From: Azospirillum endophyticum
Lineage (GTDB): Bacteria > Pseudomonadota > Alphaproteobacteria > Azospirillales > Azospirillaceae
Reading direction: 5' to 3'
Assembly (NCBI RefSeq): GCF_016595245.1
Contig: NZ_JAENHM010000051.1
Coordinates: forward strand, 79,946-143,945
DNA: 64,000 nt
Below the pieces are notes generated by a model. That model did no database searches. It saw nothing but the letters and a program-made list of their open reading frames with translations, and had not been told where the DNA came from. Each line of letters begins with the position of its first letter. The first letter of the stretch is position 1. Positions 9,460 to 17,432 of the stretch are shown here, piece by piece. The translations under genes and the position numbers were made by a program.

Positions 9460-10044
9460 ATGAAGAAGACCCTGTTTGCCGCCGCCCTGTTCGTCGCGAC
9501 GGCGACCGGTGCCGTTTCCCCCGCCTTCGCCGCCCCGGTCAGCTACAAGATCGACCCGGCGCACACGGCGGTGGCCTTCATCGTCAACCATGTCGGCTTC
9601 TCCAACGTGATCGGCCGCTTCAACACGGTCGGCGGCGACGTCGTGTTCGACAAGGACGCCGTCGAGAAGAGCACGGTCACCGTCTCCATCGACACCACCA
9701 GCGTCGACACCAACCACGCCAAGCGTGACGAGCACCTGCGCTCGCCGGACTTCTTCAATGCGAAGGAGTTCCCGAAGATGACCTTCAAGAGCACGAAGAT
9801 CGAGAAGACCGGTGAGAAGACCGGCAAGCTGCACGGCGACCTGACCATGCTGGGCGTGACCAAGCCGGTGGTGCTGGACGTCACCTTCAACAAGGACGGC
9901 GTCAGCCCGGCCAGCAAGATGGAGACCGCCGGCTTCTCCGCCCGCGGCACGGTCAAGCGCACCGAGTTCGGCATGAAGTACGGCGCCCCGGCCATCGGCG
10001 ACGACATCCAGCTGCTGATCGAGGTCGAAGCGGTCAAGTCCTGA
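9460..10044 (+). CDS. YceI-family periplasmic lipid-binding-type protein
   Basis: 194 residues with a clear Sec signal peptide (cleavage after AFA at residue 24). The mature protein starts APVSYKIDPAHTAVAF, a hallmark of YceI proteins, and includes VNHVGFSNVIGRF, KRDEHLRSPDFF and LTMLGVTKPV. The family forms a lipocalin-like beta-barrel that binds polyisoprenoids and is often linked to respiration or acid stress. The exact role here is unknown. Confidence 0.93.
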   Translation: MKKTLFAAALFVATATGAVSPAFAAPVSYKIDPAHTAVAFIVNHVGFSNVIGRFNTVGGDVVFDKDAVEKSTVTVSIDTTSVDTNHAKRDEHLRSPDFFNAKEFPKMTFKSTKIEKTGEKTGKLHGDLTMLGVTKPVVLDVTFNKDGVSPASKMETAGFSARGTVKRTEFGMKYGAPAIGDDIQLLIEVEAVKS

Positions 10045-10060
10045 TCGCCTGTATATGTCT

Positions 10061-10212
10061 CCCTCTCCCGCCCCGGGAGAGGGAAGGGGCCTACCGCGAA
10101 GCGGTGGGAAGGGTGAGGGATTAGGCACGGAGCCATGCGGTTCGGGAGTCTTGGACCACCCCTCACCCTCCCCACTTCGTGGGTCCCCTCCCTCTCCCGG
10201 GACGGGAGAGGG
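10061..10212. repeat. Paired palindromic repeat (GGGAGAGGG family, type 2)
   Basis: Same architecture as 7350-7506: CCCTCTCCCG/CGGGAGAGGG palindromes at both ends, GAAGCGGTGGGAAGGGTGAG inside the left arm and the matching CACCCTCCCCACTTCGTGGG in the right arm. It lies just after yceI and before the GST gene, so it may terminate yceI transcription. Confidence 0.85.
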
Positions 10213-10292
10213 CTGTTACCGATTGTCGTAGGATGGAGGGGCCGGTTCGCCGGCCCCTTCGCATATCTGCAGGATGGACAGGAGGACCGGCG

Positions 10293-11294
10293 ATGCCGCA
10301 GCTCGTGAACGGCGTTTGGGTGAAGGGCGACATCGCGGCCAGCGAGATCAAGGGCGGCGCCTTCCACCGCGAGCCGACCCGCTTCCGCGACCGGATCACG
10401 CCGGACGGCGCGCCGGATGCCGATGGGAAGCCGACAGTGCCGGCGGTGGCCGGACGCTATCACCTCTATGTCTCCTATTTGTGCCCCTGGGCCTCGCGCA
10501 CGCTGATCTTCCGCGTGCTGAAAGGGCTGGAGGGGGTGGTCGGTGTGTCCGCCGCCGAGCCGGTGCTGGGCGAGGACGGCTGGGTCTGTGCCGAGGAACA
10601 GGACGGCGGACCGCGCGTCGGCCGCTTCCGCCATCACTACAGCCTTTACGTTGCGAGCGACCCGGCCTACACCGGCAAGGTGTCGGTGCCGGTTCTGTGG
10701 GACCGGCAGGAAGGCCGCATCGTCAACAACGAATCGGCCGACATCATCCGCATCCTGAACGGCGCCTTCGACGGCCTGACCGGCAACCGGCTGGACCTCT
10801 ATCCCGAGCCGCTGCGGCCGGAGATCGACCGTTGGAACGAGACGGTCTATGCCAGCGTCAACAACGGCGTCTACCGCTGCGGCTTCGCCAAGTCGCAGGC
10901 CAGCTACGACGAGGCCTTCGACGGGCTGTTCGCGACGCTCGACCGGCTGGAGGAGCGGCTGTCGGCCAGCCGCTATCTGGCGGGGGAATATCTGACCGAG
11001 GCCGACTGGCGCCTGTTCGTGACGCTGGTCCGTTTCGACGCCGCCTATCACGGCGCCTTCAAGTGCAACCTGAGGCGGATCGAGGATTACCCGAACCTGT
11101 CGGCCTACCTGCGCGAGCTGTACCAATGGCCGGGCATCCGCGACACGGTGAAGCTCGATCACATCAAGGCCGGCTACTACACCAACCCGGCAATCAACCC
11201 GACGCTGATCGTGCCGAAGGGGCCGGCGCTGGACTTCGACCGCAGCCATGACCGCGACCGGCTGCCGGGCAAGGGGATCTGGCAGCGCGGGTGA
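10293..11294 (+). CDS. Glutathionyl-hydroquinone reductase (Xi-class glutathione transferase)
   Basis: 333 residues. The active-site motif LCPWASR with catalytic Cys64 is the CPWA signature of Xi-class GSTs (YqjG/PcpF type), which reduce glutathionyl-(hydro)quinones with glutathione. An N-terminal thioredoxin fold and a C-terminal helical GST domain are present, with the family's NGVYRCGFA and TEADWRLFVTLVRFD blocks. The ATG at 10293 has GGAGGA 6 nt upstream. Cytosolic. The esterase gene follows after 28 bp. Confidence 0.93.
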   Translation: MPQLVNGVWVKGDIAASEIKGGAFHREPTRFRDRITPDGAPDADGKPTVPAVAGRYHLYVSYLCPWASRTLIFRVLKGLEGVVGVSAAEPVLGEDGWVCAEEQDGGPRVGRFRHHYSLYVASDPAYTGKVSVPVLWDRQEGRIVNNESADIIRILNGAFDGLTGNRLDLYPEPLRPEIDRWNETVYASVNNGVYRCGFAKSQASYDEAFDGLFATLDRLEERLSASRYLAGEYLTEADWRLFVTLVRFDAAYHGAFKCNLRRIEDYPNLSAYLRELYQWPGIRDTVKLDHIKAGYYTNPAINPTLIVPKGPALDFDRSHDRDRLPGKGIWQRG

Positions 11295-11322
11295 CGCCCC
11301 AACGGCAGGAAGGACGCATTTC

Positions 11323-11994
11323 ATGAGCAGCAGCATCGCAGAGGGCTCCGACGATATCCTGCGCCTGGCCCCGGCCTCGGGTGCGGCGGCGCGGCGACTG
11401 GTCATCCTGCTGCATGGCGTCGGATCGTCCGGCGCCGACCTGATGCCGCTCGCCCAGTCCTGGCGGCAGGCGCTGCCCGGCACCGCCTTCGCGGCACCGG
11501 ACGCGCCATACCCGTTCGACATGGGCAACGGCCATCAATGGTTCAGCATCGCCGGCGTGACGGAGGAGAACCGTCCCGGCCGCGTCGCCGCCGCCCTGCC
11601 CGCCCTGGCCGGGCTGATCGAGGCCGAACGGTTGCGGGCCGGCGTCACTCCGGCCGACGTTGCGCTGATCGGTTTCAGCCAGGGCAGCATCATGGCGCTG
11701 CATTTCGCCATGACCAGCCCGGAGCGATGCGGCGCGGTCCTCGCCTTCGCCGGCCGCATCGCCGCGCCGGTTCTGACACCGGACGGATCGGCCCGGCGTC
11801 CGCCGGTCCTGATGGTCGGCGGTGCGGCGGACAGCATCATGCCGCCCGCCGTGGTGCAGGCCGCCGCGGTGCATCTCCGCTCATCCGGCTTTGCGGTGGA
11901 GGAGCATCTGCTGCGCGGCGTTCCCCACACCATCACCGCCGCCGGGGCGCAGCTCGGCCTAAGCTTCCTGCAGCGCGTCCTGCCGTCGGCGTGA
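11323..11994 (+). CDS. Alpha/beta hydrolase, phospholipase/carboxylesterase family
   Basis: 223 residues. Oxyanion-region block LLHGVGSSGADL, nucleophile elbow GFSQG with Ser119, acid Asp170 in GGAADSIMP and His202 in PHTI form a complete catalytic triad. It belongs to the YpfH-type serine esterases acting on short acyl esters; the substrate is unknown. Preceded by CAGGAAGG. The 3' end overlaps the convergent nnrS gene by 36 bp. Confidence 0.88.
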   Translation: MSSSIAEGSDDILRLAPASGAAARRLVILLHGVGSSGADLMPLAQSWRQALPGTAFAAPDAPYPFDMGNGHQWFSIAGVTEENRPGRVAAALPALAGLIEAERLRAGVTPADVALIGFSQGSIMALHFAMTSPERCGAVLAFAGRIAAPVLTPDGSARRPPVLMVGGAADSIMPPAVVQAAAVHLRSSGFAVEEHLLRGVPHTITAAGAQLGLSFLQRVLPSA

Positions 11995-13083
11995 CCGTCG
12001 CGGCCGGGTGAGCAGCACCGCGGCGGTCAGCAGCTGGCCGAGCGTCCAGCAGACCGCCGCTGCCGTCAGCAGCGTCATCGACGGCCAGCAGACGGCCGAC
12101 ACGCGCAGCATCGCCGCCATGGCGATCAGCGCGACGGCGACGGTCGCGGCGGGCGGGAAGCGCTCCGGCTCCGCTTCCCGTTGCAGGGTGGTGCGGATCA
12201 TCATGGTGCTGGCGAGGATGCCGAGGGCGCCCACCCCCAGCATGTGCCAGCCGGCGGCGGGCGGCAGGCCGAACGGCGCCGCACCGGCGGTCAGCAGCCA
12301 GCCAGCGCCGAGGCAGAGATATCCCAGATGCAGGCTGGCGATCTCCGGCTGCCGCAGCAGCAGATGCGGCTTCCACCGGGCCAGCCGCAGGAGCGCGCTC
12401 GCCCCCGCCATCGCCGCCCCGGCGGAGCCGAGCGGCGGCAGCAGGCCGGTGGCGGCCGACAGCAGGCAGAGGCCGGCTCCGGCGATGCCCATCGCCTCCA
12501 GCCGCGGCTGGACGCGGTGTGCGAGGGTGATCCCTTGGCGGCGCAGGGCGCCGGCCGTCGCGGCGGGGATGACGCGCCCGCCCATGGTCAGCAGCAGCGT
12601 GGCGATCAGCAGCAGAGCGACGGGCCGGCCGCCGGTCGGGACAAGGCCCAGTTCCGACGTCCAGAACAGCGCTTCGGCAACCAGGAAGGCGCCGATCAGC
12701 GGACCGAATACCGCATTGTGCCCGCTGCGGCTGGTGCGCAGGAAGGGCAGGCCGGCGACGGCGAACAGCAGCACGGGATAGGCGAAGCCGATCGGCAGGG
12801 AGAATGCCGCCGGCAGGCCGCACAGCAGCGCCAGCCGCCCGCCCAGCCAGGACAGCAGGGCCGCCGCTGCCATCCGGCGCGTCAGCCGGGTCATCAGGAA
12901 GCCGCCGACCACCGCCAGCGCATAGCCCAGCGTCATCTCGTGGGCATGGACCGCCGGGGACCAGCCCGGCGGCAGCAGGCCGGCGAGCTGCGCCAGCCAC
13001 AGCGGGACGGCGAGGGCCGCGTAGAGGGCCGCTGCCGGATACATCAGCCGGTGGACGCTGGTGACGGGGGAGGCGGCGGGCAT
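11959..13083 (-). CDS. nnrS: NnrS-family haem- and copper-binding membrane protein
   Basis: 374 residues, about 12 hydrophobic segments. The family motif HAHEM lies at 46-50, with GGFLMTRLTRR and SGHNAVFGPL following. NnrS proteins are inner-membrane haem/copper proteins that relieve nitrosative stress and are normally controlled by NO-sensing Crp/Fnr regulators. The ATG at 13083 is preferred over an in-frame GTG at 13167 because a TTG-N8-CAA box (13144-13157) lies between them and would otherwise be inside the coding region. Divergent from the Crp/Fnr gene at 13229. The 3' end overlaps the esterase. Confidence 0.88.
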   Translation of the reverse strand: MPAASPVTSVHRLMYPAAALYAALAVPLWLAQLAGLLPPGWSPAVHAHEMTLGYALAVVGGFLMTRLTRRMAAAALLSWLGGRLALLCGLPAAFSLPIGFAYPVLLFAVAGLPFLRTSRSGHNAVFGPLIGAFLVAEALFWTSELGLVPTGGRPVALLLIATLLLTMGGRVIPAATAGALRRQGITLAHRVQPRLEAMGIAGAGLCLLSAATGLLPPLGSAGAAMAGASALLRLARWKPHLLLRQPEIASLHLGYLCLGAGWLLTAGAAPFGLPPAAGWHMLGVGALGILASTMMIRTTLQREAEPERFPPAATVAVALIAMAAMLRVSAVCWPSMTLLTAAAVCWTLGQLLTAAVLLTRPRRSRRRQDALQEA

Positions 13084-13143
13084 GGCGATGGCTTTCGGCA
13101 GGGGCAAGCGCGCCAGTGTCGCCGATGGATGGAGAGCCGCGCT

Positions 13144-13157
13144 TTGAGCCGCAACAA
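13144..13157. promoter_or_regulatory. TTG-N8-CAA Crp/Fnr-type box upstream of nnrS
   Basis: TTGAGCCGCAACAA matches the outer triplets of the FNR/DNR/NnrR site. Its centre is about 68 bp from the nnrS ATG, and it lies between nnrS and the divergent Crp/Fnr gene, so either or both could respond. Confidence 0.6.
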
Positions 13158-13228
13158 ATTCGCGCACGAATGGCTACACTGGGCCGGATAGAGTGTATGA
13201 GCCCCCGGACCGAGCCAGGACGACCGCC

Positions 13229-13945
13229 ATGACCCCGCCCCCCGATCCCGCTTCGCTGCGCGGCATGCCGCTGTTCGCCGGCCTGGACGGTGCCGCGCTG
13301 GCGGAGGCGGTCGCGCTGGCCCGGCCGCGCCGCCATGCCCGCGGCACCGCCGTCTTCGCCCAGGGCGAGCCGGCGGCGGCGGGCCATGCGCTGATCGACG
13401 GGCGGGTGAAGATCGTGCAGACCGGTCCCGACGGGCAGCAGGTGGTGATGCGCTTCATCGGTCCCGGCGAGATGTTCGGGACGCTGGCGATCTTCACCGA
13501 CGGGCTCTATCCGGCCGATGCGGTGGCCGTGGCCGACTGCGTCGAGCTGTCCTGGCCGGCGGCCACCATGACCGAGCTGATGGACCGCCATCCGGCCATC
13601 GCCCGCAACGCGCTGTCGATCGTCGGCGGCCGGTTGCGCGAGCTGCAGAACCGCCTGCGCGAGGTGGCGACCGAACGGGTGGAGCGCCGCATCGCCCATG
13701 CCCTGCTGCGCCTCGTCCGCCAGGCCGGGCGGCGGGTCGAGGCGGGGGTGGAGATCGATTTCCCGCTGTCCAGGCAGGATGTGGCGGAGATGACGGGGAC
13801 GACGCTGCACACCGTCAGCCGCACCCTGTCGGCCTGGGAAAGCCAGGGCATCGTCGAGAGCGGCCGGCAGCAGGTGGTGATCCGCAAGCCGCACGCGCTG
13901 GTCGCCATCGCCGAGGATCTGCCGCCGGTTCCCAGGAGGGAGTGA
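13229..13945 (+). CDS. Crp/Fnr-family regulator (DNR/NnrR-like)
   Basis: 238 residues. The cyclic-nucleotide-type beta-barrel (about 10-125, including VVMRFIGPGEMFGTLAIF) is followed by a long dimer helix and a Crp-type HTH (FPLSRQDVAEMTGTTLHTVS). There is no N-terminal cysteine cluster and only one Cys in the protein, so it is not an Fe-S FNR. A haem-NO or ligand-sensing DNR/NnrR-type regulator fits the adjacent nnrS. The recognition helix has HTVSR where FNR has ETISR. The ATG at 13229 is preceded by AGGA; a GTG 36 nt upstream is possible. It probably acts on the TTG-N8-CAA boxes around it. Confidence 0.85.
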   Translation: MTPPPDPASLRGMPLFAGLDGAALAEAVALARPRRHARGTAVFAQGEPAAAGHALIDGRVKIVQTGPDGQQVVMRFIGPGEMFGTLAIFTDGLYPADAVAVADCVELSWPAATMTELMDRHPAIARNALSIVGGRLRELQNRLREVATERVERRIAHALLRLVRQAGRRVEAGVEIDFPLSRQDVAEMTGTTLHTVSRTLSAWESQGIVESGRQQVVIRKPHALVAIAEDLPPVPRRE

Positions 13946-13971
13946 CCGTCGCCCATTCGATTGTTCGGGGG

Positions 13972-14013
13972 TTGCGGTGGCGCAAAGACCGCCGCCGGCC
14001 GGGCGGCTAGGGT
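13972..14013 (+). promoter_or_regulatory. TTG-N8-CAA box plus -10 element upstream of the DUF1858-hemerythrin pair
   Basis: The box TTGCGGTGGCGCAA (13972-13985) is identical to the one at 48813-48826. A -10-like TAGGGT (14008-14013) begins 29.5 bp after the box centre, which places the box at about -41.5, the class II Crp/Fnr arrangement. Confidence 0.65.
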
Positions 14014-14046
14014 AGCGGCCTGTCCCCGGCGCTGGAGCATGCCGCT

Positions 14047-14298
14047 ATGAAGGTTTCCGATCCGGAGCTTTCCGATATGACCATGGCCGCGCTGATGAGC
14101 GGCCGGCCGGCGGTGGTGCCGGTCCTGCTGCGCCACGGCCTCGCCTGTCCCGGCTGCGCCATGGCGCCCTTCATGACGGTGCGCGAGGCGGCCGAGGCCT
14201 ATGGGCTGGAGCTTTGCGCCTTGCTGGACGAGCTCGCCGCTGCGGCCGGCCGGCCGGCCTCTTCGACGGAGACCGTCCGATGCACACCGACAGCCTGA
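14047..14298 (+). CDS. DUF1858-domain redox protein
   Basis: 83 residues. The sequence LLRHGLACPGCAMAPFMTV carries the CPGC pair (Cys34, Cys37) of DUF1858, also called the hybrid-cluster-protein-associated redox-disulfide domain. The same type of domain forms the N-terminus of ScdA/YtfE-type repair-of-iron-centre proteins. Here it is a separate gene overlapping the next gene, a hemerythrin, by 19 bp, so the pair resembles a split RIC protein. Preceded by a class II-positioned TTG-N8-CAA box. Confidence 0.85.
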   Translation: MKVSDPELSDMTMAALMSGRPAVVPVLLRHGLACPGCAMAPFMTVREAAEAYGLELCALLDELAAAAGRPASSTETVRCTPTA

Positions 14299-14780
14299 CC
14301 GGCCGGATCCTGCATGACGACCACCACCGGGTGATGGAGTTGCTGGACCGGCTCGATGCTCTGTTCGCGCGCCATGGCGAGGACAGCCTGCCGGTGCTGA
14401 CGGCGGAGGACCGGGATACCGTCGCCGCCCTGGCGGCCGAGCTGGACGGCGCGCTGGAGAGCCATTTCGCGGCGGAGGAGGCGCTGTTCCCGGCGCTGGC
14501 CGCGGCGGGTGGGCATGAATGGACGGCCGACCTGCTGGACGACCATGCGCATATGCGCCCGATCGCCCGCCGGCTCGGCCGGCTCTGCGCGCCCGCCCTG
14601 CGGGAGGGGTTCGACTGGGACAGCTGGCCGGTCTTCCGCGGCTTCGGCGAGGAGCTGGTCCGGGCTCTGGTCCTGCACATCCAGAAGGAGGAGACGACGC
14701 TGGTGCCGGCGACCGACGCCCTGCTGTCGGCCGAGGAGGATCGGATCTTCGCCGCCGCGATGGCGATGGCGGCCGGCTGA
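14280..14780 (+). CDS. Hemerythrin-domain protein (RIC/YtfE-like)
   Basis: 166 residues. Four-helix-bundle di-iron ligands are visible: His12/His15/His16 in ILHDDHHRVME, His62 and Glu66 in SHFAAEEALFP, the DDHAHMR histidines, and His/Glu in LHIQKEETTLVP. The ATG at 14280 overlaps the end of the DUF1858 gene, implying coupled translation. Proteins of this type bind O2 or NO at a non-haem di-iron site, and the YtfE/ScdA members help repair damaged Fe-S clusters. Its neighbours (nnrS, Crp/Fnr, DUF1858, DUF2249) support a nitrosative-stress role. Confidence 0.88.
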   Translation: MHTDSLTGRILHDDHHRVMELLDRLDALFARHGEDSLPVLTAEDRDTVAALAAELDGALESHFAAEEALFPALAAAGGHEWTADLLDDHAHMRPIARRLGRLCAPALREGFDWDSWPVFRGFGEELVRALVLHIQKEETTLVPATDALLSAEEDRIFAAAMAMAAG

Positions 14781-14801
14781 GCGTCCGACCCGCTCCGGCG
14801 T

Positions 14802-14843
14802 TTGTGCTGGAGCAAAGAAGGGGGCGGCGATCCGGGGTACAGC
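14802..14843 (+). promoter_or_regulatory. TTG-N8-CAA box plus -10 element upstream of the DUF2249 gene
   Basis: TTGTGCTGGAGCAA (14802-14815) is followed by a -10-like TACAGC beginning at 14838, again 29.5 bp from the box centre. It gives the DUF2249 gene its own promoter apart from the hemerythrin gene upstream. Confidence 0.6.
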
Positions 14844-14889
14844 GGGGCATGGCGATCCTGCCGCTTCCCCACAGCCCAGACGGACGACG

Positions 14890-15420
14890 ATGCCGACCAC
14901 CACCGCCCCCCGCATCAGCCAAGCCCAAACCAGCCAAGCCGAGCCGGTTCTCGACCTCCGCGCCATCCCGCCCTATCAGCGCCACCAGCTGATCTTCCAG
15001 TCGGTGCAGGATCTGACGCCGGGCGACGGCTTCTCGCTGGTCAACGATCATGACCCGCGTCCGCTGCACCACCAGCTGCTCAGCCTGTTCGGCGCCGGCT
15101 TCTCCTGGGAGTATCTGCAGCAGGGGCCCGAGGTCTGGCAGGTCCGCATCGCCCGCCCCGAAGGGGCGTCGGCGACCAGCCTGCGCGTGCGGATCGACCG
15201 CAACGGCGACGTGACGGTTGCGGCGGCCGACGCGCGGCTGGGACCGGACGGCAGCGGCGCTTCGGTCTGCGAGGTGACGGACGTCCCGCCCGGCACGCCG
15301 GAGGCCGACGTGCTGACGCTGCTGCAGGGCGTGATCCCGCCGGCCGGCGTGGTCAGCATCGCCTACGAGCGGCTGCTGGCCCGGCGCAACGGGTCCTGCT
15401 GTGGGGGAATGTGCGGCTGA
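14890..15420 (+). CDS. DUF2249-domain protein with a cysteine-rich tail
   Basis: 176 residues. The block LDLRAIPPYQRHQLIFQSV followed by LTPGDGFSLVNDHDPRPLHHQL is the typical DUF2249 core, seen in proteins near hemerythrins, nitrate/NO respiration genes and metal-sulfur assembly factors. The C-terminus ends in CCGGMCG (Cys170, Cys171, Cys175), a possible metal or cluster site. Function is not established; context points to low-oxygen or NO conditions. Confidence 0.8.
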   Translation: MPTTTAPRISQAQTSQAEPVLDLRAIPPYQRHQLIFQSVQDLTPGDGFSLVNDHDPRPLHHQLLSLFGAGFSWEYLQQGPEVWQVRIARPEGASATSLRVRIDRNGDVTVAAADARLGPDGSGASVCEVTDVPPGTPEADVLTLLQGVIPPAGVVSIAYERLLARRNGSCCGGMCG

Positions 15421-15563
15421 GGCCTCCCCGTACCGCCAAAATATACCGCTGGGGACCCGCGTACCACTGAGGGCCAGGGTTGCGGCAACCATTCCGGGCC
15501 TGTCCGGTTCTGTGTGTGACGCTTCACCGCATCGCACACAGCGCGCCGACCAAGGAGACAGGC

Positions 15564-16466
15564 ATGGACCGGAAGGACGACACCGTCACGCCGCAGGACC
15601 CGCGCCACAAATACCCGCGCCCGCCCTTCAACGGCCAGTCGCAGCCCTGGCCGGGGCTGGCCCGCGACATGGACCCGCCGCCCGACCATGGCGAGACCAG
15701 CTACAAGGGCTCGGGCCGGCTGGCCGGGCGCAAGGCGCTGATCACCGGCGGCGATTCCGGGATGGGCCGGGCCGCCGCCATCGCCTATGCCCGCGAGGGC
15801 GCCGACGTCGCCATCAATTATTTCCCGACCGAGGAGCCGGATGCCCAGGACGTCGTCGCGCTGATCGAGGAGGCCGGCCGCAAGGCGGTGGCGATCCCTG
15901 GCGACCTGCGCGACGAGGGCTTCTGCCGGACGCTGGTGGCTGATGCCGTCGCCGGGTTGGGTGGGCTCGACATCCTCGTCTGCAACGCGGCGCGCCAGCA
16001 GGCCTTTCCGTCGATCCTCGACATCAGCAGCGAGGAATTCGACGCGACGATGAAGACCAACATCTACGCCCCCTTCTGGATCATCAAGGCCGCCCTGCCC
16101 CACCTGAAGCCGGGGTCCGTCATCATCGGAACCACGTCGGAACAGGCCTACGACCCGACGCCGGACCTGTACGCCTATGCCCAGACCAAGGCGGCGACGA
16201 TGAACTACGTCAAGTCGCTGGCCAAGCAGCTCGCCGACAAGGGAATCCGCGTCAACGGCGTGGCCCCCGGCCCGATCTGGACCCCGCTGCAGGTCAGCGG
16301 CGGCGCCAGCCAGGAGAAGCTGAAGCAGTTCGGCAGCCGGACCCCGTTCGGCCGTCCCGGACAGCCGGCCGAGCTTGCCGGCATCTATGTCCAGCTCGCC
16401 GCGGAGGACGGCAGCTTCACCACCGGCCATGTCTATGGCGCCGCCGGCGGCAGCGGCCAGCCGTAA
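15564..16466 (+). CDS. Short-chain dehydrogenase/reductase (YghA/glucose-dehydrogenase-like)
   Basis: 300 residues. After a Pro-rich N-terminal extension of about 50 residues come the cofactor motif TGGDSGMGRA (61-70), catalytic Ser192 and the YxxxK pair Tyr205/Lys209. The extension (HKYPRPPF, PPPDHGE) is characteristic of the YghA/general-stress-39 branch of SDRs, which are NADP-dependent oxidoreductases of broad aldehyde or alcohol specificity. AAGGAG lies 7 nt before the ATG. It appears monocistronic. Confidence 0.9.
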   Translation: MDRKDDTVTPQDPRHKYPRPPFNGQSQPWPGLARDMDPPPDHGETSYKGSGRLAGRKALITGGDSGMGRAAAIAYAREGADVAINYFPTEEPDAQDVVALIEEAGRKAVAIPGDLRDEGFCRTLVADAVAGLGGLDILVCNAARQQAFPSILDISSEEFDATMKTNIYAPFWIIKAALPHLKPGSVIIGTTSEQAYDPTPDLYAYAQTKAATMNYVKSLAKQLADKGIRVNGVAPGPIWTPLQVSGGASQEKLKQFGSRTPFGRPGQPAELAGIYVQLAAEDGSFTTGHVYGAAGGSGQP

Positions 16467-16955
16467 GGGGGCGAGCCGGGCGGTCGTCCGGGGGACACCT
16501 AACGCGGGGTCCGGGCGAGAGGGAAATCGACGTTCCGGACCTTGGTCCGGGACCGTCGACCCGGCACAAACCGCATGCCGTCCCAAAGACGTCCATGCGC
16601 GAAGGCGGGGGCTGTCGGGGTCGCGACTGGGAGGCATGGGCCGGTACCGTCGAGCGGCCCATGCCCAAGCTGGGCAAGGCGTCGCTTCGCTCGGCGATGA
16701 TCCCCCCGTCAGCCTGCCCGGCATAGCCGCCTGACCATCCCAGCCAGACACGCCGGAGATCACGCGCGCATTCCCGCTGCCGACCACGTCGCGGGACCCG
16801 ATCCTCACGCCTCGGCCGCGCGCAGCGGGAAAATTAGATTTTTCTCATATTGATGCGAATGCAGACCGGTCATAGGTGCATTGTTCGTCGCACGACGGGC
16901 TTGCCGTCTTCGAAAGCTAGCGTATCATAAGCAAACTCATTATGGGTGTGCTTGT
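16467..16955. other. Intergenic region between the SDR gene and marR
   Basis: About 490 bp without a supported gene. It contains an imperfect inverted repeat at 16527-16560 (TCGACG...CGTCGA flanking TTCCGGACC/GGTCCGGGA), possibly the SDR terminator, and near its right end the marR promoter and operator. The stretch around 16830-16860 is AT-rich. Confidence 0.5.
16901..16953 (+). promoter_or_regulatory. marR-emrAB promoter and palindromic operator
   Basis: TTGCCG (16901-16906) and TATCAT (16923-16928) are separated by 16 bp. Directly after the -10 lies a 25-bp near-palindrome (16929-16953) with arms AAGCAAACTCAT and ATGGGTGTGCTT (10 of 12 pairs), ending 2 bp before the marR ATG. This is the expected position for MarR autorepression. 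Confidence 0.6.
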
Positions 16956-17432
16956 ATGACGCCGCGATCCGTTCCTACACTGGGCTTCCTGCTGCACGAC
17001 GCCGCGCGCTTGCTGCGCAAGAGGTTCGAGCAACGCGCCCGCCATCTCGGGCTGACCCGTTCGCAATGGCAGGTTCTGGCCCTTCTCTCGACTTGCGAGG
17101 GAATCCACCAGGGCGGCTTGGCCGACCGGCTCGACCTCGAACCGATCACGCTGGTCCGGCTGCTCGACAAGCTGGAGGCGATCGGGCTGATCGAGCGGCG
17201 GCCGCACCCGACCGACCGCCGCCTGCGCCTGCTCCACCTGACCGAAAAAGCGCACCCGTTGCTGGTCACCGCGCGCGAGTTGGGCGAGATCACCCGCGCC
17301 GAGGCCCTGGAGGGCCTGTCGCCGGAGGATTGCGAGACGCTGATCCGGCTGCTGAACACGATAAAATCCAACCTCGTCGCGGCGTGCGATCGCCCGATCG
17401 GCGAACAGAAGAGGTCTGTGGAACATGGCTGA
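16956..17432 (+). CDS. MarR-family transcriptional regulator
   Basis: 158 residues with a MarR winged helix: LTRSQWQVLALLSTCEGIHQ, then LADRLDLEPITLVRLLDKLE as recognition helix and the RRPHPTDRRLRLLHLT wing. The ATG at 16956 is chosen because the operator palindrome ends just before it; an open extension upstream would overlap that operator. The stop overlaps the emrA-type gene by 8 bp, so regulator and efflux pump form one operon. Such regulators release DNA on binding phenolic or hydrophobic toxicants. Confidence 0.92.
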   Translation: MTPRSVPTLGFLLHDAARLLRKRFEQRARHLGLTRSQWQVLALLSTCEGIHQGGLADRLDLEPITLVRLLDKLEAIGLIERRPHPTDRRLRLLHLTEKAHPLLVTARELGEITRAEALEGLSPEDCETLIRLLNTIKSNLVAACDRPIGEQKRSVEHG

